64,000 nucleotides of DNA from Planctomycetota bacterium (lineage in GTDB: Bacteria; Planctomycetota; UBA11346), in the NCBI GenBank assembly GCA_013816485.1, contig JACDEI010000001.1:1-64000 (forward strand), given 5' to 3'. Below the pieces are notes generated by a model. It was not told where the DNA came from and did no database searches. It saw only the letters and a list, made by a program, of their open reading frames with translations. A program made the position numbers and the translations under genes. This document shows positions 1 through 9,826 of this stretch, one piece after another; the stretch's first letter is position 1, and every line of letters begins with the position of its first letter.

Positions 1-1
1 A

Positions 2-58
2 ACGTCAAGCGCGGGCGAGCCGCCCACGCCCCCAGGGGAAGACGTCGAGCGTACCTGA
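2..58 (+). CDS. possible C-terminal end of an upstream gene (partial)
   Basis: The second frame is open from the window edge and ends at a TGA (56-58), encoding a short Pro/Glu-rich tail (SSAGEPPTPPGEDVERT). Third codon positions are mostly G or C, as in the neighbouring real genes. There is too little sequence to identify the protein. It would converge on the minus-strand gene that ends at 85. Confidence 0.3.
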   Translation, partial: TSSAGEPPTPPGEDVERT

Positions 59-84
59 CGAATTGGTGGTTGTCCGCCGGTCGT

Positions 85-1302
85 TCACGGCTTGGCGTAG
101 AGGGGGAAGACGCGGTCGACTTTGTCGCGTCCGCCCTGATCAATACCGTCAGTGTCGACTGAATACGCGGCGATCACCCGTCCATCGTGCGCGATCGGAC
201 GCAGCACCGCGCCGGTCGGATCGAAGTTGTCGATCGGCCAGGGCTGTCCTTGGAGTTCGGCTGCGAGTAGACGACCGTGCAAGGCGGTTCGTTGTCCACT
301 GCTGACAACGGCGATCCAGGCCGGCATGAAGAGACCCTGGAGAACGAGCGACGGATAGGTAATGCCCTGTCGTGCCGTGTCGAATTTTTCTTCGGTGGTG
401 CGTGCCCAAGCCAGGCTCCCTGGTTCATCCAGTAGGTGGAGTTGTTGGTGGGCCTCAAGGACCGCCAGCAGTGCTCCCTGGCGTCCGGCGCGACAGATCA
501 GCGGCATATACCAGCCATCCTTATAGGTATCCCTACTAGTAAGTAGGTCGAGCTCCATGAGGAAATCGCCGTCGATCGCATGAAGCAGGTCAGGATGCAA
601 AGTTTGCGTCGTCGTCAGGATGTCGGTGGCGATAGTGGGATCGGTCACTTTGATATCCGACAATCGCCGAGAAATGGCGCCGAGTGCTATTGTCATAAGG
701 GAGACACGCACCATATGTGGCACGACGGAATCGCCAGAATACCTACGGCACAACGCCAGCATGCGTCTGCCCCAGGTAACCACCTCATCACCTTCAGCGA
801 GAAGCATCCGTTCCTGCATGAAACGCATGAGTTCACGAGCCACACCGATCTCTGGCATCCGTGTTGCGAAGGTTACTTCGTCATGAAGCACCAAGATTTG
901 GTCGCCGAGGCGATCCAGGAGATCGATGAGTTCTGCGATGGCTGTGGCATCCATCGCCTGATGGTGCTCGCGTAATTCCTGCGGGATAGGCTCCCAGGCT
1001 TTCAACAACGGACCATCCTTCCGTTGGGAAGAAGGGATCATCTGATAGCTCTTCACTTGTGCTGTGAGTTCAGTGATCCGCTTCCACGCCTGCAACCGCT
1101 CTGCATCAGCAAGCTTCAACCCCATGTCGCCCCAGGTCAGCGGTCGGCCTTGTTGTCGCGCCTGTTCGCGCACGACCTCCAAATCCCCGTCATCGTAGTA
1201 CCACCAGAACCCACCACCGATCGTCAGCAGTACCATGCCTACCACGATCAGGCCAAGGATGCGCCAGCCGCGGCGTCGTGGTGATAGAGGTGTTTCGGTC
1301 AT
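85..1302 (-). CDS. membrane-anchored hypothetical protein
   Basis: I do not recognise this 405-residue protein. The start is placed at MTETPLSP because upstream in-frame residues look like ligA promoter DNA rather than protein. A basic stretch (PRRRGWR) precedes one hydrophobic segment (about residues 15-37), so the N terminus is probably cytoplasmic with a large extracytoplasmic domain. The rest is helical and leucine-rich. The C terminus carries an [13 protein letters not shown]-type stretch that resembles the ends of many secreted PVC proteins (from memory). It is transcribed divergently from ligA, with about 106 bp between the starts. Confidence 0.75.
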   Translation of the reverse strand: MTETPLSPRRRGWRILGLIVVGMVLLTIGGGFWWYYDDGDLEVVREQARQQGRPLTWGDMGLKLADAERLQAWKRITELTAQVKSYQMIPSSQRKDGPLLKAWEPIPQELREHHQAMDATAIAELIDLLDRLGDQILVLHDEVTFATRMPEIGVARELMRFMQERMLLAEGDEVVTWGRRMLALCRRYSGDSVVPHMVRVSLMTIALGAISRRLSDIKVTDPTIATDILTTTQTLHPDLLHAIDGDFLMELDLLTSRDTYKDGWYMPLICRAGRQGALLAVLEAHQQLHLLDEPGSLAWARTTEEKFDTARQGITYPSLVLQGLFMPAWIAVVSSGQRTALHGRLLAAELQGQPWPIDNFDPTGAVLRPIAHDGRVIAAYSVDTDGIDQGGRDKVDRVFPLYAKP

Positions 1303-1408
1303 GGCCATCCTGTCGTGGAAAATCGTCGCCGGCGGTCGACACCTCACAAGCATCCGATCGCCCCGCTGTGTGGTTGCGTTGGTGTCAGGTACCGGACGCT
1401 GCCAACCC

Positions 1409-3634
1409 ATGCCCACCGATCCCCGCCTTGCCGACCTCGCCCGGATGCACGCCGACCTGGAGCGTCATGACCGTCTCTACTACGCCAAGGCGGCGCCGGA
1501 GATCAGCGACAGCGAGTACGACGATCTGAAGGATCGTTACGAACGCTTGGCGGATGACCTGGAGGTTCTCGCCGAGCAACGTCATCAGAAGACGCCCGGC
1601 AGCGATCACAGTGAGGGCTTCCAGACTGTCCGTCACGATCTGCCGATGTTGTCGCTGGAAAAAGCCAACACCGAGGCCGATGCCTTCGTGGTGGCCGGTG
1701 AGGACGTGGCGATCGATCGTCTGCCAACCGATCGCGACGCCCGCAAGCGCACCTCGTGGGGCAAGCTGGAGGCGTGGGAACGTGCGCGGCGCAAGGATCT
1801 GGCGTTGGCCGACAGCGCGCCGCTGCCGCTGGTGCTGGAGCCGAAGATCGACGGCATGTCGGTCAGCCTGATCTACGACGGCGGCAAACTGATTCGCGCG
1901 GCGACGCGTGGCGATGGCGTCGAAGGCGATGTCATCACCGCCCAGGTCGAAGCCAGCGGAGCGGTGCCGGTGACGGTGAAAGAGCAGGCACGTTTCGAGG
2001 TGCGTGGCGAACTCTACCTGCCGCGTGCGGCGTTTGATGCGCTCAACCGCGACCTGCTTGCTGCTGGCGACAAGGTGCTGGTCAATCCCCGCAATGGCTG
2101 CGCCGGGATGATGAAACGCAAAGACGCCGAGGCGCTGCGCGGCAAGGGCGTGAAAAGCTTTCTCTACTTCGTCCCACCGGGACTCCACCGCATGACGCTG
2201 CCGGCGTCGCAATTCGAACGCCTCGCGTGGCTGACGGCGCAGGGTTTTCAGGTGCATCCTGGATCAGTGCGCGTTGACGGCATGGCGGCGGCGTATACCC
2301 AGTGCCTGTCCTACACGCAGGTGCGTCCGACGCTCGACCACGACATCGACGGCATGGTGATGAAGCTCGACGACACGGCAGCCGGGGAACGCCTGGGCGA
2401 GACCGAACACCACCCGCGTTGGGGCATCGCTTACAAGTTTCCTCCTGAGCGTCGTGCGACCGTGCTCAAGGCCATCACCGTGCAGGTCGGAAAAACCGGG
2501 CGCCTGACTCCAGTGGCAGAATTGGAGCCGGTGCTCATCGCACAGAGTACGGTGTCGCGCGCGTCGCTGCACAACTTCGCCGAACTTGCCGCCAAGGACA
2601 TCCGCATTGGTGATACCGTGGTGGTGCAGAAGGCCGGCGAAATTATTCCGCAGGTGGTAGCAGTCGACCTCACCAAGCGCCCGAAAAACGCCAAGCCAGT
2701 TCCGTGGCCAACGCACTGTCCGACCTGTGCTACGGCGGTGGTTGAGGAACGCCGACCGGATCCCAGCGGCAAGGAAAACGTCAGCCATTACTGCCCCAAC
2801 CCCGCGTGTGCCGATCAGGTGCGCGAACGCCTGCGCCACTTCGGTTCACGCGATGCGATGGACATCCGCGGACTGGGATCGGCGGTGGTGAATGTGGTGG
2901 TCGACAAACTCGGCGTCACCCGTCCGGACCAGTTGTTCGCCTTGACGGCGGCGCAGCTCGCGCCGCTCGAATTGGAGGCCGATGTCAACGACACCAAGCG
3001 CACCTTCGGGAAGAAAAACGCCGACAACCTCATCGCTGCGCTGAGCACCGCAAAACCGCAGGGGTTGGCCAAGGTCCTTGCCGGATTGTCGGTGAACGGC
3101 CTGGGGTCCAAACTCAGTGAAGACCTTGCCGGCCGTTTCGGCGACTGGTCAACGTTGCTGGCGTTCGCTCGGGCCTACGTCGCGGGCGAACGCGCGGCGG
3201 TGTTGGCGGTGCGCAAGAAACTCAAGGCCGAGGACAAGGCGGAGATGGCCAAGCTCGGCGTGGTGCCGCTCGCAGGCGTTGATGACACCACCGCCGACAC
3301 GGTGTTCCGTCAACTCACCGCAGCCCCGATGGTCGCGGTGCTTGATGGTTTGGCGACGGCGGGCGTGTCGCTCTCCGCGAAGCAGGTGGTGACCAACGCA
3401 GTCGCTGCGGTGGCGGGCAAGTCCTTCGTGTTGACTGGCACCATGCCATCGCTTGGCCGCAGCGAAGCCGAAGGCCTGATCAAGGCCGCCGGCGGCAAGA
3501 CCAGCGGTTCGGTGTCGAAGAAAACCGACTACGTGGTCGCTGGTGCCGAAGCCGGATCAAAACTCGACAAGGCCAAGGAACTCGGCGTCGCGGTGATCGA
3601 TGAGGCCGAGCTGAAACGCATGCTCGGTGGCTGA
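1409..3634 (+). CDS. ligA: NAD-dependent DNA ligase LigA
   Basis: It seals nicks in duplex DNA using NAD+ during replication and repair. The Ia-like N-terminal region is followed by the adenylation motif KIDG (Lys near residue 146), then an OB region, a four-cysteine zinc finger (CPTC near 436 and CPNPAC near 462), helix-hairpin-helix repeats and a C-terminal BRCT domain (about 667-741). At 741 residues it exceeds the usual length of about 670. The extra length comes from a charged insertion just before KIDG (residues about 105-140) and a Lys/Glu-rich insertion before the BRCT domain. The ATG at 1409 gives the family-typical N terminus ([19 protein letters not shown]); upstream in-frame codons run into the divergent gene. 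It appears monocistronic. Confidence 0.96.
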   Translation: MPTDPRLADLARMHADLERHDRLYYAKAAPEISDSEYDDLKDRYERLADDLEVLAEQRHQKTPGSDHSEGFQTVRHDLPMLSLEKANTEADAFVVAGEDVAIDRLPTDRDARKRTSWGKLEAWERARRKDLALADSAPLPLVLEPKIDGMSVSLIYDGGKLIRAATRGDGVEGDVITAQVEASGAVPVTVKEQARFEVRGELYLPRAAFDALNRDLLAAGDKVLVNPRNGCAGMMKRKDAEALRGKGVKSFLYFVPPGLHRMTLPASQFERLAWLTAQGFQVHPGSVRVDGMAAAYTQCLSYTQVRPTLDHDIDGMVMKLDDTAAGERLGETEHHPRWGIAYKFPPERRATVLKAITVQVGKTGRLTPVAELEPVLIAQSTVSRASLHNFAELAAKDIRIGDTVVVQKAGEIIPQVVAVDLTKRPKNAKPVPWPTHCPTCATAVVEERRPDPSGKENVSHYCPNPACADQVRERLRHFGSRDAMDIRGLGSAVVNVVVDKLGVTRPDQLFALTAAQLAPLELEADVNDTKRTFGKKNADNLIAALSTAKPQGLAKVLAGLSVNGLGSKLSEDLAGRFGDWSTLLAFARAYVAGERAAVLAVRKKLKAEDKAEMAKLGVVPLAGVDDTTADTVFRQLTAAPMVAVLDGLATAGVSLSAKQVVTNAVAAVAGKSFVLTGTMPSLGRSEAEGLIKAAGGKTSGSVSKKTDYVVAGAEAGSKLDKAKELGVAVIDEAELKRMLGG

Positions 3635-3673
3635 GCGCGGAATCTTCCGGAACGTCTCACACCTCTGAGGACC

Positions 3674-4129
3674 TTGACCACGATGCGCCTTATCACCCTG
3701 CTTCTGCTGGCCTTCTCCTGCACCCTGACGGCTGGCGACAGCATGATCGATCGCCGCCTGCGCGAAGCGGTCATGGCGATGGCGGCCAACCAGGTCCCAG
3801 GCGCACCCTCGCCGCTCGAACGTGGAGTGCGCCTGCTGGTCACTGATGGCGCGATGGAGGATCAGTTCGATGCGGTGATGAAGGCCTTCGGCGCGGCCTT
3901 CACCTTGCTCGGCACACCGCAGGCGGTCGAGGAGGTCGCAGTGCGTTCGTACGGCACACGCAGCGAACTCGCGTACTTCGTCATCCCGTGCCAGCGTGGC
4001 GTGGCGTTCGTGCGCATCGCTTCGCTCAAACGTGGTGACAACCAACGCATCGTCAGCAGCCTGACGGTTGGTGTACGGCCCGAGGCGGTTTTCCCGCCGG
4101 CGTTGCTGGAGCCGGAAATCAAACGCTGA
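3674..4129 (+). CDS. small secreted hypothetical protein
   Basis: About 150 residues, beginning with a clear signal peptide (MRLITLLLLAFSCTLTAG). Two starts are possible: TTG at 3674, four bases after GAGG (3666-3669), or ATG at 3683, with looser spacing; both keep the signal peptide. The mature part has one cysteine and alternating beta and helix stretches (SELAYFVIPCQRGVAFVRIASL). I do not recognise a family. It follows ligA by 39 bp and ends 3 bp from the stop of the convergent transglutaminase gene. Confidence 0.7.
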   Translation: MTTMRLITLLLLAFSCTLTAGDSMIDRRLREAVMAMAANQVPGAPSPLERGVRLLVTDGAMEDQFDAVMKAFGAAFTLLGTPQAVEEVAVRSYGTRSELAYFVIPCQRGVAFVRIASLKRGDNQRIVSSLTVGVRPEAVFPPALLEPEIKR

Positions 4130-4132
4130 GGT

Positions 4133-6070
4133 TCACGTGCGGACGGGCTGCGGTTTCGTCCGCGCTCCCTGACGCAAAGCATCGATCGGCCACGGCTCCG
4201 GCAGGGGACCATTGCCGTAACGCGCCGCCAAGTGCGCGTCGAGGTGGCGGTCGAGCACGACACCAGTGCGGCGTTGCAGGGCGTCGGCGACCTCGCTGAT
4301 GGTGGTGGCGGGTGTGACGTTGACGCCGAGCGAGACGGCGAGGCGCACCAGATCATCGTTGCGCCGTTGCAGCTCCGCCAATCTGGGATCGAGCTTCTGA
4401 CCGTGGCGACTGCGGCGCAGGACCACGACCACCAGGAACACCAGCACTACGGCGAGCGGGAGCAGCACCGGCCACCACTGGCGGGCGAACTGTTCGACCG
4501 CGACTTCCACCGGCACGGCGACGGGCGGCAGCTCCAACGGTTGTGGTTCCCCCTGGCCCGACGCTTGGCGTTCCGGGCCGAAATTGACGCCGATTTCACG
4601 ATCCCGGATGTAGGTCGCCGGAGTGGGATCGAAACGCTGCCAGCGGCCCTGGGCGTTCACCACTTCGATCCAGGCATGGGCATGCAGGCCACGGAAGACC
4701 ACGCTGCGATCATCGATCTCGTCGCTGGCGAAGCCGACCACGCAGCGTGCGGTGTGGCCGGCGCGGCGCAGCAGCAACACGGCGGAGGTGGCGAAATACT
4801 GGCAGTGTCCGCGGCGGTCGGAGGCTTCGCGACCGAAGAGGAAATTGCGGATGACGCCGCCGGGGCCTTCGAGCTTGGTCGGCAGTTTGGTGAGATCGTA
4901 GGAGCACCGTTCCCACAAACGGTCGCGGATCAGCACCGCGGCGCGTTCAGGACTGACCAAACGCCAGCGGCCATCTTCGATCTCGTTCCACGGCAGGACA
5001 TCGAGGCGGGAATCAACATCGCGGTAGCGCAGCATCGTCGCGGGATCGGCTTCGAGTTGTCCGTCGTCGAAGTCGGCGCGGTAGCTGCGCAGGGCCTCAC
5101 CCATTTGCGGACGGTAGCGGTTGCCATCGTAGTCGACCACCAAGCCATCGAGGTCCACCGCATCGCCACCGTCCGGGCGCAGCACCACGTCGTCGTAGCT
5201 GGGCATGCGCAGTACTCGCGCCCAGCGGGTCGGCTGGTGCGTGGCTGGCGGGGCAGGCTGGAGTTCGCCCACGCGAGCAGGTTTCCATGACAGCGTCGAG
5301 TCCTCCAGCACCAGCTCCGACAACGCCATCGCCCGCAGATACACCGTGCCGGTAGGATCGGCACCGGTCTCCCAGGATAGCCGTGCGGCCACCTTGGGAT
5401 CACGATCGACGTTCTCATGTTCGCCGATGCTCATGCTCTGCTGCAAGCCGTTCACCACCATCGGGCGTCCGGTGTTGCGTGGATTGTTCGGCTGGGATGC
5501 GGCGTGGTGGCTGATGGCTTCTTGCACGACCCAGGTGCCGGCGCTGATCGACGCCATCACCACCACGGCGGTCGGCACGAGCGCCCAGCGGATCAGCGAG
5601 GAGCGTGATTGCGCTTTCAGTCGTGCGCTGGCGCGCGCGGAGATCGCACCGCACAACCAACTATCGATGCCGAGGGCGGCGAGTCCGATGGGGATGCAGA
5701 TCAGCGACGACAGCGCCACGTTCGGCGTGCGCGATTGCAGCAGCAGTTCGACGATCACCAGGCTGAGGACCCAGCGCAGCATGCCCAGGCGGCTGGGTAT
5801 CAGCAGCCAGTAGCTGATGGCCATGCCGGCGGCGGCGTGGATCGCCTCGGTGTTGTCGTGCGGGACCAACCACAGCCAGCATGCAGCGATGCCGAAGATC
5901 AGCAGCAATTCCGGTACGAAGATCCGGCGCAGCATGCGCGGCAGCAGTTCGGCCGTCACGCCGGTTACCAGCAAGGCGATGACCGCTGCTGCGCCAGCTC
6001 CGTGGAAGGAGCAGAGGTAGAACGCGATCACCGCGAGGAAGCCGAGGTGGGTGGTCGAGAGGGGGGTCAT
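4133..6070 (-). CDS. TgpA-like transmembrane transglutaminase-fold protein
   Basis: The 645-residue protein begins with several membrane helices (about 1-200, DUF3488/TgpA-type), followed by an extracytoplasmic transglutaminase core. Catalytic candidates are visible: Cys in GHCQYFA near residue 421, His in HAHAWIEV near 463, and Asp in RFDPTPA. One further membrane helix (about 525-545) and a DUF4129-like tail follow. It closes a moxR-DUF58-transglutaminase operon, a common bacterial trio whose physiological role is poorly defined. The ATG at 6070 directly abuts hairpin element E1, whose GGGGGCAATC end supplies the G-rich stretch before the start. Longer in-frame starts lie inside E1 and are unlikely. 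Confidence 0.88.
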   Translation of the reverse strand: MTPLSTTHLGFLAVIAFYLCSFHGAGAAAVIALLVTGVTAELLPRMLRRIFVPELLLIFGIAACWLWLVPHDNTEAIHAAAGMAISYWLLIPSRLGMLRWVLSLVIVELLLQSRTPNVALSSLICIPIGLAALGIDSWLCGAISARASARLKAQSRSSLIRWALVPTAVVVMASISAGTWVVQEAISHHAASQPNNPRNTGRPMVVNGLQQSMSIGEHENVDRDPKVAARLSWETGADPTGTVYLRAMALSELVLEDSTLSWKPARVGELQPAPPATHQPTRWARVLRMPSYDDVVLRPDGGDAVDLDGLVVDYDGNRYRPQMGEALRSYRADFDDGQLEADPATMLRYRDVDSRLDVLPWNEIEDGRWRLVSPERAAVLIRDRLWERCSYDLTKLPTKLEGPGGVIRNFLFGREASDRRGHCQYFATSAVLLLRRAGHTARCVVGFASDEIDDRSVVFRGLHAHAWIEVVNAQGRWQRFDPTPATYIRDREIGVNFGPERQASGQGEPQPLELPPVAVPVEVAVEQFARQWWPVLLPLAVVLVFLVVVVLRRSRHGQKLDPRLAELQRRNDDLVRLAVSLGVNVTPATTISEVADALQRRTGVVLDRHLDAHLAARYGNGPLPEPWPIDALRQGARTKPQPVRT

Positions 6071-6163
6071 GATTGCCCCCAAGTGCAGCATGATGAATGC
6101 GGAGGGCAGAACGGGACAACCACATTCGGCATTCGGCATTCGGCATTCTGCATGGTGGCAATC
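6071..6163. repeat. heptamer-arm hairpin element E1
   Basis: This 93-bp element fills the gap between the DUF58 stop and the transglutaminase start. It carries four tandem CATTCGG-type heptamers (6123-6150, the last one CATTCTG). The termini are inverted: GATTGCC at 6071-6077 and GGCAATC at 6157-6163, with pairing continuing inward through GTGCAG..ATGAATGC against GCATTCTGCAT. It contains no credible gene. Confidence 0.8.
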
Positions 6164-7253
6164 ATCGCACTCTCCGCGGCAACCATACCAGTTGTTCGCA
6201 TTCGGCGAGCACCAGCACCAGCGGCTTCGGCAACAGCGCCGAGACATCGAGTGGACTTAGCGCCAGCACGATGGCCGTGCGGTTCGTCGGGATGACATCG
6301 AGCAGCGACCCATTGGTGGCGCCGGCCAGGGCGAGGGTCTCCAGCAGGCGCACGCGGGAGCCCTCCACGCCCTGCGGTGCGAAGTGGCCGTGCAGGCTGA
6401 CGGCCCAGCCTTCGCCGCAGAAGTGATCGATCAGCGTCGCGGCGACGCAGATCAGGCGTTCGAGTTTGCGCGCATCGGTGCCGGCGCTGGTATCGACCAC
6501 GAGCGCGAGGCGACGGCAACCCGGCGCGTGGCGCTCGGCTACCAGCAGCGTGCGATGACGCGCGCTAGCCTTCCAGTGGATGCGCAGGGGATGGTCGCCA
6601 GGGCGGTAGTCGCGCAGACGCGCCAGTTCGTCGTCGCCCGGATCGGTGGTGATCGCCTGCGATTCCACCCAGCGGTTGAGGCGCGTGCGCAGTTCCTTGC
6701 GCACGCGTCCGAGTGCGGGCAGTACCAGCAGTTCTGTTCCCGGACCGATCTGCATGCCGGCGGAGACCAGACCGAACGGCTGCACCGTGCGCGCGATTAG
6801 CGGCGGCAGGCGGTTGAGTCCGCGGCGGGGAAAACGCGTGGACCACGAGGGTCTTGTCGGCAACGCATCGAGGCCGGTCAGGCGCGCCATCACCTCATGC
6901 CGGCGCAACAGCGGATCCCACGCTTCGAGCACCAGGGGTGGCGCGCCGTGCGAAGCGAGCAGCGAGGCACCGAGCGTGACCTCGTCGCCGGCGTGCGCGA
7001 CGGCCGGCAGCACCCAAGTGCCGCGCACGCCAAGCAACGAACGTGGTGTGCGCCAGACGCCCAGCAGCAACGCGGCGAGCAAGCCGAGCCCGAGCGCGGC
7101 ACCAAGCGGGCGCGGTTGCACGCTGGGTAGGAACAAGGTGGCGGCGAGCAGCACGGCTTCCGCCAACACCAGCCAACCGAGCAGGGTGAAGCGGGCGCGC
7201 GACGGCATGCCCGGCGCAGAACCCTCCGCCTTCACCACCGGCACGGCGATCAT
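6162..7253 (-). CDS. DUF58 domain protein
   Basis: 363 residues. Two membrane segments near the N terminus (about 24-65) precede the DUF58 signature RDYRPGDHPLRIHWKASA near residue 215, followed by a vWA-like fold (ALVVDTSAGTDARKLERL). DUF58 proteins usually accompany MoxR ATPases, as here: the gene overlaps the upstream moxR by 4 bp (ATGA), implying translational coupling. The stop codon overlaps the end of hairpin element E1. The precise biochemical role is unknown. Confidence 0.88.
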   Translation of the reverse strand: MIAVPVVKAEGSAPGMPSRARFTLLGWLVLAEAVLLAATLFLPSVQPRPLGAALGLGLLAALLLGVWRTPRSLLGVRGTWVLPAVAHAGDEVTLGASLLASHGAPPLVLEAWDPLLRRHEVMARLTGLDALPTRPSWSTRFPRRGLNRLPPLIARTVQPFGLVSAGMQIGPGTELLVLPALGRVRKELRTRLNRWVESQAITTDPGDDELARLRDYRPGDHPLRIHWKASARHRTLLVAERHAPGCRRLALVVDTSAGTDARKLERLICVAATLIDHFCGEGWAVSLHGHFAPQGVEGSRVRLLETLALAGATNGSLLDVIPTNRTAIVLALSPLDVSALLPKPLVLVLAECEQLVWLPRRVR

Positions 7254-8167
7254 CTGGGCACCGGCACCGATTCGAGCAGGCCGTGGATGATCGCATCGGC
7301 CTGCTGTCCAGCCCGCGCGCTGACGCGGTGCGACAACGCCGCGACGCCGAGCGCTTGCACGTCTTCCGGGATCACGAAGTCGCGCCCCTTCATCATGGCG
7401 CGTGCCTGCGCGGCGCGTTGCAGACCGAGGCCGGCACGCGGGCTGGCACCCTGGACCAAGCCTTTGGTCTGGCGCGTGGCGCGCACCAGGTCGAGCAGGT
7501 AACGCCGCACGCTGTCCTCCAGCTTGACCTGCCGCACCAGCGTGCGCAGGCGCGTCACGGTCGGGGTGTCGAACACCGCCTGCAACCGCGCGAGGCCGCC
7601 TTCGGCGCCGTCATGGTTCAGCAGATCGAGTTCGGCATCGATTTCGGGATAGCCTAGGCGGAAGGCGAGCAGGAAGCGGTCGCGTTGGCTGTCGGGCAGC
7701 GCGTAGGTTCCGACGTGGTCGAGCGGGTTCTGGGTCGCGACACAGAAGAAGCGCGCTGACAAGGCCCTGGGACTACCTTCGACAGTCACCTGGCCTTCGC
7801 TTAGGGCCTCCAGCAGGGCCGCCTGGGTGCGCGGCGGGGTGCGGTTGAGCTCGTCCGCCAGCAGCACATCGCAGAACACCGGCCCGGGATGGAAGGTGAA
7901 GGTGCGGTCGCGCTCGTCGTAGACCGACACCCCGGTGACGTCGGCCGGCATCAGGTCCGGGGTGCATTGCAGGCGCCTGAACGAGCCCCCGATGGATACA
8001 GCTAAGGCCTTGGCCAATGTGGTCTTACCGACACCCGGGATGTCCTCGATGAGGACGTGGCCACCAGCCAGGAAGGCGGTCATCAGGAGGTCGATAGTAT
8101 CGCGTGATCCGCGGTACACCCCAGCGATGGCGGTGGACAGGCGGGCGATCTCGGCGGGGGTGGGCAT
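7250..8167 (-). CDS. MoxR-family AAA+ ATPase
   Basis: 305 residues of the AAA_3 type. Walker A is GVGKTTLA near residue 46, Walker B LLADELNR near 102, and the arginine-rich sensor region ends in a helical lid (LQRAAQARAMMKGRDFVIPEDVQALG). MoxR ATPases act as chaperone-like partners of vWA/DUF58 proteins. The start MPTPAEIARL is preferred over the longer in-frame start 63 bases upstream, because the extra residues are Pro/His-rich and not conserved-looking. It is the first gene of the moxR-DUF58-transglutaminase operon, divergent from the HU-like gene. Confidence 0.92.
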   Translation of the reverse strand: MPTPAEIARLSTAIAGVYRGSRDTIDLLMTAFLAGGHVLIEDIPGVGKTTLAKALAVSIGGSFRRLQCTPDLMPADVTGVSVYDERDRTFTFHPGPVFCDVLLADELNRTPPRTQAALLEALSEGQVTVEGSPRALSARFFCVATQNPLDHVGTYALPDSQRDRFLLAFRLGYPEIDAELDLLNHDGAEGGLARLQAVFDTPTVTRLRTLVRQVKLEDSVRRYLLDLVRATRQTKGLVQGASPRAGLGLQRAAQARAMMKGRDFVIPEDVQALGVAALSHRVSARAGQQADAIIHGLLESVPVPR

Positions 8168-8256
8168 GGGGTCCCTGAAAGGGGGGTGCTGGGCGTGCGG
8201 TGGAGAAGGGCGTTTGGCCTGCCCACTCAAACGCGAATCGCGCCTCCAGGTTCACC

Positions 8257-8285
8257 TTGCCCTGTCGCCTGCAAGGGCTTATAAG
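8257..8285 (+). promoter_or_regulatory. sigma70-like promoter for the HU-like gene
   Basis: TTGCCC (8257-8262) and TATAAG (8280-8285) are separated by exactly 17 bases, about 33 bp upstream of the HU-like start. This is a good match in otherwise very GC-rich DNA. Confidence 0.6.
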
Positions 8286-8317
8286 GTCGATCAGTCGCAA
8301 CTGCATGAGGAGCTGTC

Positions 8318-8677
8318 ATGTCACGCGAGACCATCGCCAAGCGCACCATTGCCGAGCGTATCGCTGAGCGCCTGGGCCTGGGACAGGTCCAGACCCTGCA
8401 GGTCGTGCAGGCCTTCCTCGACGAGGTGGTCGACGAGTTGTCGCGCGGCAACCGCCTTGAGTTCCGCGACTTCGGTGTGTTCGAGACGGTCACGCGCAAG
8501 GCCCGCACCGCACTCAATCCCAAGACGCTGGAAAAAGTCCCGGTGAAGAGCCGGGTGGTGGTGAAGTTCAAGGTCGGCCGTCTCCTGAAAGAGAAAGTCG
8601 AGCACCTCGCGCTCGATGGCGCGCCTGCAAACACTGGTGACGTAAGCGGTACCAACGTCACCACTCCAGTATCGTGA
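8318..8677 (+). CDS. HU/IHF-family nucleoid DNA-binding protein
   Basis: 119 residues. The core, residues 1-95, has the HU/IHF pattern: helical dimerisation body (TIAERIAERLGLGQVQTLQVV), then EFRDFGVFETVTRKARTALN and the beta-arm PKTLEKVPVKSR, which binds the DNA minor groove. The C-terminal 25 residues are an uncharged Gly/Thr/Val-rich tail not found in canonical HU. GAGGAG lies at the right distance before the ATG. The stop overlaps the GTG of the next gene. Confidence 0.92.
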   Translation: MSRETIAKRTIAERIAERLGLGQVQTLQVVQAFLDEVVDELSRGNRLEFRDFGVFETVTRKARTALNPKTLEKVPVKSRVVVKFKVGRLLKEKVEHLALDGAPANTGDVSGTNVTTPVS

Positions 8678-9813
8678 AGTTTTTTCCGCGGCGTCCGCCG
8701 CAGTGGCCCGTCCTGATGCTGACGGCATTGGTGCTCAGCACGTTGATGCCGTTGTCCGCTGGCGAGGCGTCGCAGCCGAGCGACACCGTGCCCAAACCAA
8801 CGGTCGCACCGGCTGGTGAAGTCACCCCAACCAGCGACGTCAAACCCACCGATCCCACCCCAGCATTGCGCCTGCAACCCGCGCTCATCAGCGTGGCGGC
8901 CAAGCAGGGGGGGATGGTCAGCTTCAACGACCAGGAACCGAGCAAGCTGCTCGGCGGGGTGCGCCTCGGGTACGAAGAGGTCTTCGTCCTGTGCGATCAT
9001 GTGCACTACTGGCAGTCGAAGCTGCCGGGCATCAAACGCGCCGTGCTCGATCACGCGTTGATCAGCAACGGCCCCGATGCGGAAGAACCCGCGCACGTGG
9101 TGTTCGATTCGCGCGCCAGCAAGTTGCCACAGATATCCTTCCGTGGCGTGATGCGTCCGCGCGAAGTCGAGATCATCCGACAACCGCTCAGCAAGGAGGA
9201 TCAGGCGCGGTTGGCGGAACGCATCGCACGCGACAAGGCGCGCGCAGCCAAACCCGCGGCGACTGATGCGGCAGGCAAACCCGCGACGACCGATAGCACG
9301 ACCAAACCGCAGGATGCGAGCGGCAAGCCCGCGGCGACTGGCACTGCCGATCCGGTGGCGCAAGAGCCGCCGATCCTGGTGCGCTTCCGTGTCCTGCTGC
9401 ACCAGTTCGGTGAGTTCACCGGTGATCTCAAGACCACCGACGGCTGGTCACCACATTTCGGCTGGGCGGAAGAGGCCGAGGTGACGGTGGTAGGTGATGT
9501 GTTGCCCGATGGCATCGGCAATCCGCGGTTTTCCGCGATCGATCTGTTCGGGCGCCCAGCGGGTGGTGGCCAGGACAAACGCCCGGCACGTCTGGGACGC
9601 AAACACATCCCGCTGGTCGGGGCAGCGGTGCAGAAGGAGTTCGACGCCCAGGCCTATGACTGGTGGGCCGAGAGCAGCCGCATCACCATCGAGTTTGATG
9701 ACCAGGGGCGGGTCCTGCGCATCAAGACCGGTGCCGATTATCGCGGCGAAGGTACGCCTAGTCTCGATACGCCGGTGCAGACGCTGGACACGGCGCCTCC
9801 GGCCCAGCCCTGA
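8674..9813 (+). CDS. secreted hypothetical protein with Lys/Ala/Thr-rich linker
   Basis: 379 residues starting at GTG in a 4-bp GTGA overlap with the HU-like gene. An N-terminal signal segment (WPVLMLTALVLSTLMPLSAG) is followed by a beta-rich module that begins with QGGMVSFNDQEPSKLLGGVRL, then a low-complexity linker (about 190-230, KPAATDAAGKPATTDSTTKP), then a second beta-rich module ending near SLDTPVQTL. The first module's alternation (VFVLCDHVHYW) faintly recalls OstA/LptA-type jellyroll repeats, but this is not secure. No enzyme motif is visible. Confidence 0.75.
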   Translation: MKFFPRRPPQWPVLMLTALVLSTLMPLSAGEASQPSDTVPKPTVAPAGEVTPTSDVKPTDPTPALRLQPALISVAAKQGGMVSFNDQEPSKLLGGVRLGYEEVFVLCDHVHYWQSKLPGIKRAVLDHALISNGPDAEEPAHVVFDSRASKLPQISFRGVMRPREVEIIRQPLSKEDQARLAERIARDKARAAKPAATDAAGKPATTDSTTKPQDASGKPAATGTADPVAQEPPILVRFRVLLHQFGEFTGDLKTTDGWSPHFGWAEEAEVTVVGDVLPDGIGNPRFSAIDLFGRPAGGGQDKRPARLGRKHIPLVGAAVQKEFDAQAYDWWAESSRITIEFDDQGRVLRIKTGADYRGEGTPSLDTPVQTLDTAPPAQP

Positions 9814-9826
9814 TAGCGGATGCTGC